Source of the DNA: Brachypodium distachyon
Lineage: Eukaryota; Streptophyta; Magnoliopsida; Poales; Poaceae
Direction of reading: 5' to 3'
Assembly: GCF_000005505.3 (NCBI RefSeq)
Contig: NC_016135.3
Span: 17,268,613 to 17,332,612, forward strand
DNA length: 64,000 nucleotides
The translations under genes and the position numbers were made by a program. Shown one piece after another: positions 44,793 to 56,450 of this stretch (position 1 is the first letter of the stretch; every line of letters starts with the position of its first letter). A model generated the notes under the pieces. That model searched no databases and was not told the DNA's origin. It worked only from the letters and a program-made list of their open reading frames with translations.

Positions 44793-46342
44793 ATGACGTT
44801 CTGCGCCGATTTCGATGCGCGGCGGGCGTCGCCGGCGGACCTGCGAGTGGTCACCTCGGACGGGCAGAGCATCGCCGCTCATTCCTACGTTCTTGTAAGC
44901 CAGCCCAGCGATCATCTTTGTTCAGTTTCCCCGCTAAATTCTGGGCCATGGACCTGTGCGTTATGACTGAATCATTGTAAATTGGCGACACCTACAGGCC
45001 ACGGCGTCGCCGGTGCTGGAGCGGATGATCGACAGGGCGCGGCGCGGGTGGGGCGCGGCCGAGTGCACGATCCGCGTCCTCGGCGTGCCCACCGACGCCG
45101 TCCGCGCGTTCCTCCATTTCCTCTACTCCTCCAAGGTCGCGCCGGGCGAGGAAGATCTAGTGGGCGCACACGGGGCGCAGCTGCTCGCCCTGGCGCACGC
45201 GTACCGCGTCGGCTGGCTGAAGCGGGCGGCCGAGGCGTCCGTGTCGGCGCGGCTCGCCCCAGAGCGCGCCGTGGACATGCTGAAGCTCGCCGGGCTCTGC
45301 GACGCGCCACGGCTGTACCTGCGGTGCGCGCGTCTCGCGGCCAAGGACTTCGCGGCAGTCGAGCAGTCCGACGGCTGGCGCTTCGCGCGCCGCCACGACG
45401 CCGCGCTCGAGCTCCAGCTGCTCCAGCTGCTCGAGGACGCCGACCAGCGGAGGGAGCGGTGGGCAAGGGAGAAGGCAGCGCAGGAGGCGTGCCGGCAGCT
45501 CGGCGAGGCCATGGCGTCGCTCGAGCACGTCTTCTTCGGGGACGGCGCCGGCGCCGGCACGTGCGCGGGGGCGGAATGCACGTGCCAGGGCCTGCGGCTG
45601 CTGATGCGGCACTTCGCGACGTGCGCGAAGAAGATCGCCCCGGGCGGTTGCGCGCGCTGCAAGCGCATGCTGCAGCTCTTCCGCCTCCACGCCTCCGTCT
45701 GCGGCCGGACCGACCAGACATGCCGTGTGCCGCTGTGCAGGTGAGGAAACGCGAACAGGAAAACCAGACATATTTTTGCATTGTAAATCAGTAGATCTTA
45801 CTCCATTAGTTCGTTATTATAACCAAGACATTTGTGATCAACCGAGATCCATCTACTATAGCTCGTCCGGCGAGAGTACGGTATATGTCCAGGTAAATGT
45901 CGCTAGATCACCAACCAAATAAGAAAAGCAGGCCGGCGTGATCGATACGTTTTCCGCCAAAGGAATTCGGTTGCTCGGATTGAGAAATTGAACATAGCTT
46001 TCATGCTTTTCCATGAAAATGACTTCCACGGCTGTGGCAACTCTGCAAAAAATCTCCATCTAAACTCACATGACGAGTCTGACGCATGCCTGATAGATTT
46101 TTTTTTAACGTACGACAGTGATATCAGATGGCCGTAAACTCAAATTTATTCGTGATTGGTTAATTCTGTGCAGCCATTTCAAGGCGAAGGCGCAGACGGA
46201 GAAAACGGACAAGACATGGCGGCTCCTGGTGAAGAAGGTGACGAGGGCGAAGGCGATGTCTTGCTTGACCAATAGGAAGGTGCCGGAGGTTGTGGCCATG
46301 TCATGGGCGAGGTACAACAGCAGAGTGGCCAAGTTGAGATGA
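44793..46342 (+). CDS. BTB/POZ and TAZ domain protein (BT family), 3 exons
   Basis: Plant BT proteins are calmodulin-binding scaffolds, probably CUL3 adaptors, that act in nitrogen, sugar, hormone and stress signalling in nucleus and cytosol. Exons are 44793-44894, 44998-45740 and 46174-46342, giving 337 aa with the frame kept across both introns. The BTB domain spans about residues 15-115 (DLRVVTSDGQSIAAHSYVL joins ATASPVLERMI across intron 1). The TAZ zinc finger is at about 225-305 (RHFATCAKK, CARCKRMLQLF, TCRVPLC joined to SHFKAKAQTEKTDKTWRLL). The C-terminus has the basic calmodulin-binding region VKKVTRAKAM. Reading past the second donor would stop early at 45744 and lose half of the TAZ domain, so exon 3 is needed. 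It looks intact. Confidence 0.94.
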
Positions 46343-47122
46343 GAAGAAAGTCGTACATGGCCATTTCCAACTTGGCATGCTTTGGTTTTGCAGTAAATCG
46401 TCAAGAACCAGCAAAACATCATGCCATTTTGGCATTGGTCTTGTGGGCCAAGCTTAGCCTGGAGGTGAGAATTAAGCTGTACATTAGTATTATGCAGTTA
46501 GTGTTATAGGTGTGTTCGATCTCCCGGTTAAGGTGTAATACCGCGCCTTCACAGAAACATTTTATTGAGTAGGATGGTGATATTTGAATGACAGGATGGG
46601 GAAAGGGCATGATCAAGGCCCTTCGTTGCAACATGGTTTACAATACACGCCTCCGAAAATACCCATGCTTCTCAGTAGCGGCTTGACCCGACCACACGAT
46701 GTCACACACAAAGCGACGAGCACAAAGGCAGAGTAGGAAGATGGAAGGATGCGATGAGTGTGCCACGGTTTCCATTCGTTCAAAGAGGTCTCCTCCGATA
46801 CTCGAAACCACCGACACGACCCATGCACGACCCCACCACGCAGTGAACCTGCGGCCGGCATTCAACTCCCAATTCACCAGCCCATCTTCCATCGACAGGG
46901 AGGGAGAGAAACCCATTTTCCAGTCACAGGTCGGCAGTTGCTTTCGTGCGTGCAGTTAAAATGTTTGTCTCAACATAGGACCTACCCTGTTGCAGTGATC
47001 GTGCCATCGCCGATCGGAGAAGATATCTTGGATCCTAGTACTAGGAAGCGGTAGCTTCTGATTCTGAGGTTTTGATCGGCAGATCTAACTCGTGACATGC
47101 GGAAAGAGAGCTGGATCGATGC
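46343..47122. other. Intergenic, 3' side of the BTB-TAZ gene
   Basis: About 780 bp with the presumed 3' UTR (to about 46560) and no recognisable gene or repeat. Confidence 0.5.
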
Positions 47123-47127
47123 CAACT

Positions 47128-47331
47128 TGTTGTTCATTGACTGCTTCAAGATCACCAGCGCTAGGAATCGCAGGAGTAAGAACCGAACAACACGGGAAAG
47201 ATTTTGGGGAACTTTTCCTGAAGCTTCGATTGGTTCGGTCCTTCCCCATTCATTTCTGGATGTATATACAAGAAGCAAGTTACATATTAGTCCTGCTAAT
47301 TTTCTAATATATAAAACAAGGAACTCCAACA
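47128..47331 (-). repeat. 3' LTR of the copia element
   Basis: 204 bp that starts TGTTGTTC and ends CTCCAACA on the plus strand, so TG...CA holds on both strands. It pairs with 52239-52442. CTTCCCCTC at 47332-47340 is the complement of the polypurine tract. Confidence 0.92.
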
Positions 47332-47341
47332 CTTCCCCTCA
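47332..47341 (-). promoter_or_regulatory. Polypurine tract of the copia element
   Basis: On the minus strand TGAGGGGAAG directly abuts the 3' LTR. It is the primer for plus-strand DNA synthesis and overlaps the pol stop codon (47339-47341). Confidence 0.75.
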
Positions 47342-50300
47342 AGATGGGGCAAATATGTCTATTAGCCCCATCTTGTCACATATTTTCATAAAGGATACAA
47401 CACTAAGGGTGTGTTTGGTTCTGCTTTGCTTTTGGAGAAAGCTGCTTTGCTTTTTCTGCTGTGGAAAAGCTGCTTTGCTTTTCTTGCTGTGAAAAAGCAG
47501 GAAGCGTGTTTGGTTAGGACAACTGTTTTTGCTTTTGTAATTATCTGGACGGGAGGCCGGGGTCGGGCGGTGCGCGACGCCGCCAGAGGAGACCGCCACC
47601 GGTGGAGAGGCCGCCGGAGCTAGGGTTCCTCCCGGCCAGTCAGAGGAAGAGCTCGATGGGAGACCCTGACATGTTAGAAAATGAATTGTTTTTCACTTAT
47701 GGGTGGCAAAGGTGGGTAAATAACTCCAAGTTGGCAAGGAAAAGCAACCAAAAGTACCTCTGGACCTACTTTGAGAATTGTACTACGAAAAGCAGATTGT
47801 TTTTTTGCTTTTTGCTGTGGAAAATAACCCTTTGGTTAGCTTTTTCTGCTTTTCGGAAGCAAAAGCAGAAAAGCACCCTAACTAAACGCACCCTAACTCC
47901 TTTAGTTAAAACATCAGCTAGCTGATCTACAGATTTAACAAAGCTAACTCGAAGTGCTCCCTCATCTAGTTTCTCCTTAATGAAATGTATGTCTATTTCA
48001 ACATGCTTTGTTCTATCATGATGAACTGGGTCATTGATTATATTGATAGCAGCCTGATTATCACAATAAAGTTGAAGGGGTGCATCATCATACAACTGAA
48101 GTTCAGTCAGTAGTGTTCTTAGCCACATTAATTCACATAAGCCTGCTATCATTGATCTAAGCTCAGCTTCTGCTGTGGACAGAGCGAAAACACTCTGTTT
48201 CTTGCTCCTCCAAGTAACAAGATTACCACCAACCGATACACAGTAGCCTGAAGTAGACCTTCTATCATCTAAGCATCCAGCCCAGTCAGCATCTAAGCAT
48301 CCGTATACCCTTCTATCCTCATGTGTCCATTACTAGAAAATAGAATCCCCTTCACAAGACAACTTTTAAGATATCTCAAAATTCGATTTACGGTATCCAA
48401 AGGACCAGACCGAGGATCATGCATATATCGACTTACAATACTAACAGCATATGCAATATCTGGCCTTGTGTGTGATAAATAAATTAAGCGGCCAACTAAC
48501 CTCTGATATTGGTACTTGTCCACAGGATCACCCGAGTCTGCTAGAATATGATGATTCTGCTCAATTGGTGTTGCCGCCGGTTTGCACCCTAACATGCCAA
48601 TTTCATTAAGCAAATCAAGTACATATTTTCTCTGTGAAAGGTAAGTACCTTGTACCCCATATGCAACTTCAATTCCCAGAAAATAGTGAAGACAACCCAG
48701 GTCCTTGATTTCAAATATTCTTGCCAACGTTTTTTTCAAGCATAGTATCTCCTCATCATCATCCCCTGTAATTACTATGTCATCAACATGCACCACAAGT
48801 ATAGTAATCTTATCATAATGATGCTTAAAGAAAAGAGTGTGGTCAGCATTGCTTTGTTGATAACCCAGAGAGCAAATTTCCTTTCTAAACCTTCCAAACC
48901 AAGCCCTCGGTGACTGTTTAAGGCCATAGAGAGACTTCTTTAGTTTACACACTTTGCCTTCAGCTTCATTAGTATGAAATCCGGGAGGAATCTCCATATA
49001 AACTTCTTCCTGCAAATCTCCATGGAGAAAAGCATTTTTAACATCCATGTGAAATAATTTCCACTTAAGATTTGTTGCTATTGAGATCAATGCTCTAATA
49101 GTATTAATCTTTGCCACTGGAGCAAACGTTTCATCATAATCTACTCTCTAAGTTTGGCTATACCCTTCAGCCACTAACCTAGCCTTGTATCTTTCTACTT
49201 TCCCTTCAGGTGTCTGCTTAACAGTAAACACCCATTTACAACCCACAATCTTCTTGTTTGCTGGAATTGTAGCAAGTATCCATGTATTATTCTTATCAAG
49301 TGTTGTCATCTCTTCTAGCATTGCTGCTCTCCATCTTGGATCCTTCTTTGCTTCCTGCCAGTCTCGTGGTATAGGCGTTGTGGCATCTAAAGCTGTTATA
49401 AATGATTTATAAGTAGGACCCACCGATGAATACGAAACATGATTAGAAACATCATATGGAGACAGTTTTGATGGCAACTTTCCAGCCGCGGTGCGAGGCT
49501 GTTTTCTGTGGGCAACGGGAATATCTAGATCATTATATGGAGAATAGGGTATGCTATGATTTTTAGAGGTTGATACCGGAGTCTGCAATGAAGTTGTCGG
49601 ACTTGGGGTTGCAACCTGCACGTCAGGTTGTTCTTCAGCTTCATGATCACGTCCCAATTGAATATGTCTCTCCCCCTGCACCTGTTGTTCCTCCTCAGTT
49701 CTGCGTCTTCGTGTATACACCTGAAGATTATGTTCCTCATTCGGTCTAGGCCACCGTGATGCTTCATTTGGTGTATCTTGTTGCTCCCCCTGCTCTTGTT
49801 CTTGTTCTATTTCTAACATATCCACATTCTCACCATCATGGATATCTTCTCTTAGTATTGTCCCAACTATCATCTCTCTTGATGCTGGATAATTATCTTC
49901 CTCTTCTTTATCTCCCCATGTCTCACAATCTGCTTCCGGCATATCATCAATAAACGAATCGGGAAACACATCAGTTAAGTCAGTTGGTTCTCCATAAAAC
50001 GGTTCATGCTCTCTAAATACCACATCCATACTCACGAACATTCTCTTTTCAGAGGGGCACCAACATTTATAACCCTTTTGCTTACCAGAATACCCAACAA
50101 ATACACATTTCACTGCTCCAGGATCAAGCTTTCCAACCGATGGTCTATGATCCCTCACAAAACATACACATCCAAATACCTTTGGTGGCACAATATATGT
50201 AGTTTCACCAGTTAGACACTCAATCGGTGTCTTGTTATTGAGCACCCGGGATGGCATTCTATTCAGCAAATAAGCCGCTATCATCACAGCTTCAGCCCAC

Positions 50301-51700
50301 AAATATTTAGGAACATCCATAGCTAACATGATACACCGGGTGATTTCTAAGAGATGTCTGTTTTTCCGTTCAGCCAACCCATTCTGCTGGGAAGTACCTG
50401 GGCAACTAGTTTGATGGATAATTCCAAAGCTCGACAGGTACTCATCAAATTGGTTATTTACATATTCTGTACCATTGTCAGTTCGAAATATTTTCACCCG
50501 TGCATCATATTGATTTCTGATTAAGTTGTGGAAATCCCTAAAGCATTCAAACACATCACTTTTATTTCTCAGTACATAAACCCAAGTAGTCCTAGTGCAA
50601 CAGTCAATAAATGTAACAAACGATTTGTATTTGTATCCATAAAGTGACCATACATCTGAGTGGGTAGTTTGAAATGGCACCGTACTTCTGTGATCAGATG
50701 AAGCATATATACTACAGGTTAGCTTCCCATACTGACAGGCATCACATACTAGACTTTCTTTGCAAATTTTATCATAGAGTTTAGGATACAACTGACCCAG
50801 GGTGTTAAAGGACATATGTCCCAGCCGGCGATGATGAAGAGGAAATTCTTGCAATGCTGACTGAGACAGAACACTAGCAGCCACAGGTGCCGTATCATCA
50901 TCCAAGTAGTACAGACCATCTCGCATAATTCCTGTCCCAAGGATTTTCCATGTCCCAAGTTTCAGGAATATACACCACGATGGGAAGAAAAGAGCAGCAC
51001 AATTAAGTTCCTGAGTAATACAGCTTATGGACATGAGATTAATAGGGAAAGTGGGAAGGAACATGGAGCGCAGCTGAAAGTGACAAGTCAGGATTCAATA
51101 TAACTTTCCCTGAACCCATGATGGCTTGAGCTGAACCATCGGCCAATTTAACGCTCCGGTTACCTATCTCGGGAACATAACCATCAAATTCTCCATACGA
51201 ACCATCCATATGTCGAGATGCACCCGAATCAATCAGCCATGGTGTCCCTTTCCGATCAGACCCGTTACTACAATGTCTAGCAGAGACAGCAGCAGTTTCA
51301 CAAATTTTCTTATCAACATGTTCTGTACCTTTGACCTGGTACCATTTCTTGAACTGGTACCATTTTTTCATATCATCAACGGTCATCTGGACAGTGACAG
51401 TCTGAGTCCCTCCACCAGCACATACTCCACTAACACTAGAAGGACGTAAAGCTCCACAACAATTATAAACACCACGGAATGCAAAATTTACATTCCCACA
51501 GCTTGTTATTGGACACCGCCAATCCCCACTTCTCTGCCAAGGCTTTGCACAACCATCACGCATATGTCTACCAACCTTTCCATTCCACCACCGTCTTCTA
51601 CTCCAACCTCCTCTAAGCATTTCCTATTATATCCACCTGCTACCGATTTCTGAAAAATTGGCCTTTCCGCTACGGCTGAGTACCTCTGCGTAGCATCCAT
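47339..51700 (-). pseudogene. Copia pol polyprotein: zinc finger, protease, integrase, reverse transcriptase, RNase H; disrupted
   Basis: Read on the minus strand, ATG at 51700 starts MDATQRYSAVAERP, then a frameshift. A RanBP2-type zinc finger follows at 51450-51524, then the protease with WLIDSGASRHM (about 51219-51239). The gag-pre-integrase segment (LHHRRLGH) and integrase (DDE residues in THSDVW, FRTDNGTEY and QQNGLAERKN) are in 49148-51064. Reverse transcriptase (49117-48293) has KSLYGLKQSPRAW, and VHVDDI where YVDD is usual. RNase H has CDNQAAINI. A stop replaces the codon after YSQT (about 49148), an 8-bp insertion shifts RNase H near 48286-48303, and a MITE splits its end at 47407-47893. 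The protein cannot be made intact. Confidence 0.9.
47407..47893. mobile_element. Harbinger-like MITE nested in the copia RNase H region
   Basis: 487 bp flanked by TAA (47404-47406 and 47894-47896). It starts GGGTGTGTTTGGTT and ends AACTAAACGCACCC, with inner repeats rich in TGCTTTGC / GCAAAAGCAG. The centre (about 47545-47665) is strikingly GC-rich and differs from the AT-rich arms. The copia frame stops matching at TKGV on one side and resumes at about VVSFMKICDKMG on the other, which confirms insertion into the retrotransposon. Confidence 0.85.
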
Positions 51701-52225
51701 TGTTGTACTAGCTGCTCACCAATTCATACCCTCAAGTTCTGACCACAACTCCACAAGGAACTACCAGATTAGAACCTGAACCCTCTCCTCAAATTCAGAC
51801 CACAACGCCTGAATACACCACCACTGGACCAACACCAATTTGCTCCCCATGCTGTAGCACCTGCTAAAATCTTCAGAACACAGAACTACCAACTTGATGC
51901 AGCAGCTTTTCAGCACCAGAACACCTGCTCCTCCATTATCCCCGTCGTGCTACTGTCGTGCAGAACCGCGCCACACATCCGCACCACCGACTCGCTGAGT
52001 CGCACGCGCCTGGAGTGGTGTCGTCCCACGCTGGAACCAGCACTCCTCTCCTTCACTCCCGACGCACCACCAACCCGTCTGGACACGGACTGATTTCAAT
52101 CGCAACCACCGCTGCTAGCCCCGATTCGACTATCTGCTGTGACGAATTGAGCCCTGGAGCATCCGCCTCCTTCTTCCACCACTGCGAGGCTTCAATCCGC
52201 GCGACACCGACCCGATTCACGACCT

Positions 52226-52238
52226 GGCTCTGATACCA
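52226..52238 (-). promoter_or_regulatory. Primer-binding site of the copia element (initiator tRNA-Met)
   Basis: On the minus strand TGGTATCAGAGCC begins immediately after the 5' LTR. It is complementary to the 3' end of plant initiator tRNA-Met, the standard primer of Ty1-copia elements. Confidence 0.93.
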
Positions 52239-52442
52239 TGTTGTTGGTTGGCTGCTTCAAGATCACCAGCGGTAGGAATCGCGGGAGGAAGAACCGAAGA
52301 ACACGGGAAAGATTTTGGGGAACTTTTCCTGAAGCTTCGATTGCTTCAGTCCTTCTCCATTCATTTCTGGATGTATATACAAGGAGCCAGTTACATATTA
52401 GTCCTGCTACTTTTCTAATATACAAAACAAGGAACTCCAACA
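52239..52442 (-). repeat. 5' LTR of the copia element
   Basis: 204 bp, starting TGTTGTTGG and ending CTCCAACA on the plus strand, followed by the target duplication CAACT. Confidence 0.92.
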
Positions 52443-52447
52443 CAACT

Positions 52448-53059
52448 CCAACTGGAGTCCGATAATATATTACCCGTACATCTGAGTTGTGAGTTGTGAC
52501 ATGTCAGAGAGACAGAGTGGAAGGCTCATCGCCGTCGCTGCGCCAAAGCACACGGTGCACCCCCCCACGATATACTCCCTCATCTCCACCACCCACCTGT
52601 CCCCTTCCCTTCTTTAATTCTTCTGCCTAATCCTCTGACTCCTCTGGCAGTACCCACGTCCTTTTCTTCTCTCCCATCCCTCCCGTCTCTCTTCTCCCTT
52701 CTTCTTTCTTCCTCCCTGCTGCTGGCCGCCAAGCGCCATGGCCTTCACAAGGTGCCACCGGGCCGCCGCCTGTCCGACTGCCCTCCTGGCCGTGGGGAGC
52801 AGCCTGGAGATGGAGGAGCTGCTGCGCCGCGAAGGGCTCACGCGGCCCTACAGGGCCATCGCCGACGGCCGGGTACCTCCTTCCGCACGCGAGCTCTCAA
52901 TCCCCCACCAAGAAGCCCAGCTCCCATGCCGTCCCCGCCGTCGGCCGTGGGCTCAACCAGGGCTGCCTCCATCGTGGGTCGTGGATCTAGTATTGTTTTG
53001 ATTTGTGTATCCCCATGGTGGGCCATGGAGAGGATGTTGTTTTCTTGATTTTGATTTTG
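52448..53059 (+). other. Possible gene or transposon leader with one small exon-like frame
   Basis: A CT-rich leader (52555-52730) precedes ATG 52738, which opens MAFTRCHRAAACPTALLAVG and continues ELLRREGLTRPYRAIADGR to a possible donor GTACCT at about 52873. I cannot identify it and see no convincing second exon, so it may be a gene fragment. Confidence 0.3.
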
Positions 53060-53525
53060 GATCTCGTGTTTTCTCTTTGAATTGAGAGGTACTTGTACTT
53101 TGATTGATCCATGAGATACTTATAAAGATACTGTGATTTTTTAGTACCATCATGTACCATGGGTGCATGACGAGGTACTAGTTTTTTATGAACGTTTGTG
53201 CCGTGATTTTGTCTTGGTAAATGATGTATATGATTTGATCTGACGAGGTACCTATAAACTGTTAAGGTACATGTGATATACCATGTGATGTACTCGTATC
53301 ATAAGCTAATGTACATAACTTGTGCTGTGATTTTGTCTTGGTACATGATGTACATGATTTGATATGCTGTTAAGGTACATGTGATATATCATATGATGTA
53401 CTCGTATTGTAAGCTAATGTACCAGAGGTACTTAAAAACTGATAAGTTACATGTCATGTACCATAATATACTTAAAATCTGATAAGGTACAATTCATATA
53501 CATAATGTACTAAATATGTACTTAA
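53060..53525. repeat. Degenerate tandem repeat rich in GTACATG/ATGTAC
   Basis: Repeated blocks of roughly 100-130 bp built of GGTACATGTGATAT, ATGTGATGTACTCGTAT, AAGCTAATGTAC and GTGATTTTGTCTTGGTA. Two clear units start at about 53273 and 53374, with partial units on both sides. No coding potential. Confidence 0.7.
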
Positions 53526-55948
53526 AAAAGAGAGAGAAGAACAAAAATTATCAGACAGTGAGAGTGTTTATACCCACCTCTAATTTAATACTGCCCATAG
53601 ATTAAAAGAAAGAGAAAGGGGATAGCAAATATGTGGCTATCACATGGGGTGTAAGTTGACAGCCTCCGCGTTGCCGTCGCTGCCAACTGTTCAGCCAACT
53701 CCTCGTTTCCTACAATTCGGGCCGTCCATCTCTCATTCTCCCCAGGGACACGCACCATGTGCGGATCGCAGAACGTACACAGAACAAACAACCCGGAACC
53801 GTCTCAGATCATTACGCATTTTACGCTAACACCTGGGACCAGGATGAAGGAGCGCAGCTTGCATGCTTACTTTCCATGCTTAATCTGTCGTGTTCCCTGC
53901 AGGCTGCAGGAGAAGAACAAATGAGTCTGCTTCTGCACTGCACTCACGAGCGAGATGCGTTTACTGAGCGTGACAATGCAAGCATTGCATCGCAACTTGT
54001 TCACCTCAACGTACGCCCGTCACTTTACATCCAAGAGCAGCGACAGGGACCTGACTTCGAATTCAAGGGGAACCACTCAGAAAATATCAGGCTTCAGACT
54101 TCAGACAGGCCACAGCGGCGTGCACGGCCAGTGCACTGAACGACTGCTGATCTTGGCCGTCGATTTTCGCGGCCGGGTCGGATCTACCGGGCGGGTGACC
54201 GGTGCAAGTTGGTGCCGTCTCGATCGAGTCCTAATTTAATTCAACCCAGCACGGACGCGACCAAAGCGCGGCACGTACATTCGTGACGCTGACGAGGTAC
54301 AAGTACGCTTGCATCTGCGTATGTTCGGTTGCGGCCTGGTGCGCGGGGGCTTAGCAACAGCTAGCGGGTCACGTTTCAACTGATTACTCAGTATTGTCCG
54401 TTGCTACTAGATCATCACTGTTCAGGTCTGATTCGATTCGCTTATCTGACGCGGGCTTTCTTTTTCTTGCGAATCAACATCCTTATACCTCCATCAAAAA
54501 AGATCCTCATGCACAGGAGTATTAATCAGCATAGTGGAGATCGATGCGAGCTGAAGCTCCTCTACCGCCGAGCCGATGCACACTAGCCGTCGCCTTCTAT
54601 CAGAAAAGTTTTGATCTCGGGCCGGTTGCTCTCGTCTCTGCCAGTCGATTTGACGTTCAGAGAGAGATGGCGGGAGACCACAGATTAAAGTCTGGCATCT
54701 AATTTGATCTTTTTTTTTGTTTTTCACCGTGACATCTTGACTTTGTCGAAGATTGGTGTTCTGGTGTAGGTGTCACGGCCAATGTTATGGAGTCAGTGGT
54801 TATCGTAACTCGTCTTTTTCCTTGTACATTCATTGACGAATCAACGGCTCCGCAGCTTGCCTTGCAAGGGGATGTGTCCCTGACCATGGTGCGTTCAATG
54901 ATTTTAAATTTCTAGTCTTTGAGGTGGGCCATTCATGCGGCTTATCAAAACCTATTAGGTTAATACAGTTAGTGCAAACATGATGTTTTGTAATTTGGTC
55001 ACCGAATACTAGGAGGAATATCAAGATGCGAAGGATGGATCTAGTGGTGTTAATTTCGATGGACTGTGATGAGGCTTTTACTTCTATCGACGATCTTCTC
55101 AATTATATCGATCTAGTGTACTTTTTTTTATGAAATAAGGCCATATCGTTGTTTAATTTTTTTTAGTGAAAACAAATACTTTCGGTTCAGTTTTCTTCAT
55201 TAAGTGCCTGTTTTTTTTTCTACTCCATGTCTATGCTTCTGTAATTCTGTTTCCTGAATTAGTCCTAACAACTAACTAATTCTGCTACAAGACTGAGCCT
55301 GCTATCATGGCTAAGGTTAAAGTGATATATAGTATAGATCAATAGATAAGAGTTGTTCCGACGAGCTTAGGACAACCAGCAACCCACTTAAAGAGCTCTT
55401 AGAATTATGATGTGCACTTTTACGGATCGTTTGGCATTCATCATTTGCGCATAGAATTCTAGAATTTATTTTGAATTCCAAACAGGAACTTGTTTGGTTG
55501 GCACAGAATTGGTCACAAGAATTCAATCTCATATTCCATAAAATTGCACTATAACTAACCTCAATTCCTCTTCAAAAGTCATCATTGCTGTGCAATTGTC
55601 TTTCACTCTACAAATCCATGTGATAGACAAACACGATTTTTGAACAAGGGATCTAAATTCAACCAAATGAAATCATATCAAAAATTGGATTTCAAAACGA
55701 TGGTTGTCAAACTGGCTGTTATAAAATTTTGACTAACATGGCACCAATCGAATGCTTTTAATGGAGATGCTGCACACTTGTGCCTCTAGTTTATCACAGG
55801 TAATTCACTGAATCCTAGGTTCAAGGCCATTCATGTGTTTTTAAGGTGGATTATTGTTTCGGTGTTAGGATTTCTTAGTGTATGTGCACACCTACGTGTT
55901 GTATTACAAACAACCTAAGATTTACAGACAAAGAACAGAAACCTCCGA
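53526..55948. other. Intergenic, no gene recognised; resembles the upstream region of the BTB-TAZ gene in places
   Basis: About 2.4 kb. 54040-54460 shares words with 41920-42560 (upstream of the BTB-TAZ gene), consistent with an old duplication. The remainder is AT-rich with homopolymer runs (around 54706-54720 and 55122-55220) and no open frame I would support. Confidence 0.4.
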
Positions 55949-56450
55949 ACAATACCGCGTTTGGTTAATCGTACGACAGCAGGAGCTTTTTTTTTCACAG
56001 CCGTACGACAGCAGGAGCTAAACGTCTCGTTGTTAGACCTCCGAACTCCCAAGTCCCCAACCGAAACTTTTCTTTTCTCTCGCAGCCAGCTCGTGGCACA
56101 AACACCACCCACGTGTCCCAATCACCATCGAAGTCGGCCCAATGGCCCCAATCTGGCGAGGCAACAGGCGCTAATAACGCTGCCGTTGGGCCTCCTGGAT
56201 CTGATCGCTGACTCGGATCCTCCTCATCTCTCCGAGTCACCAGCGAGATAGATCCACGCATCGACGACGATCTGCTAATTATTTACGCCCACAATAGCGC
56301 GCGACGGTCGAACTAAACCGCCCGATGCATATTGCGTCAGTTGTAACCCCGTATATATAGTGCGTCCGTGCACTATGCGGCATCCTTCCTTCCTCCATGA
56401 CATAATGTAGCTGTCATCGAGGTCGAGACTTGTTCTCATTGCACATCACT
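55949..56450 (+). promoter_or_regulatory. Orphan diverged copy of the BTB-TAZ promoter
   Basis: Follows 44114-44620 word by word: AATACCGCGTTTGGT, CTCGTGGC, CACGTGTCCCAATC, TCGGCCCA, GATCTG.TCGCTGACTCGG then ATCCTCCTC, ACCCCGTA, and CC.TGACAT then A.GTAGCTGTC. A TATA-like GTATATATAG lies at about 56350. No BTB or TAZ coding sequence follows; the next 700 bp has only unrecognised GC-rich frames. Confidence 0.65.

Larger units (their letters stand above)
47123..52447 (-). mobile_element. Ty1-copia LTR retrotransposon, minus strand, with 5-bp target duplication
   Basis: A structurally complete element: CAACT (47123-47127), LTR (47128-47331), purine-rich PPT, pol in the order protease-integrase-reverse transcriptase-RNase H on the minus strand, primer site, LTR (52239-52442) and CAACT (52443-52447). 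The LTRs differ at 14 of 204 positions by my count (about 7%), which at commonly used grass rates means an insertion a few million years ago. A Harbinger-like MITE is inserted in the RNase H part. Coding is broken. The usual gag is missing and a RanBP2-type zinc finger precedes the protease. Confidence 0.93.

Noticed and set aside
44972..45794. Frames of about 180-270 codons on both strands across the BTB-TAZ exon 2
   Set aside because: GC-rich shadows; the BTB and TAZ motifs lie only in the 44998-45740 frame joined to its flanking exons.
46118..46342. A separate 74-codon gene downstream of the BTB gene
   Set aside because: It is exon 3 of the BTB-TAZ gene. It completes the TAZ domain across a proper GT-AG junction.
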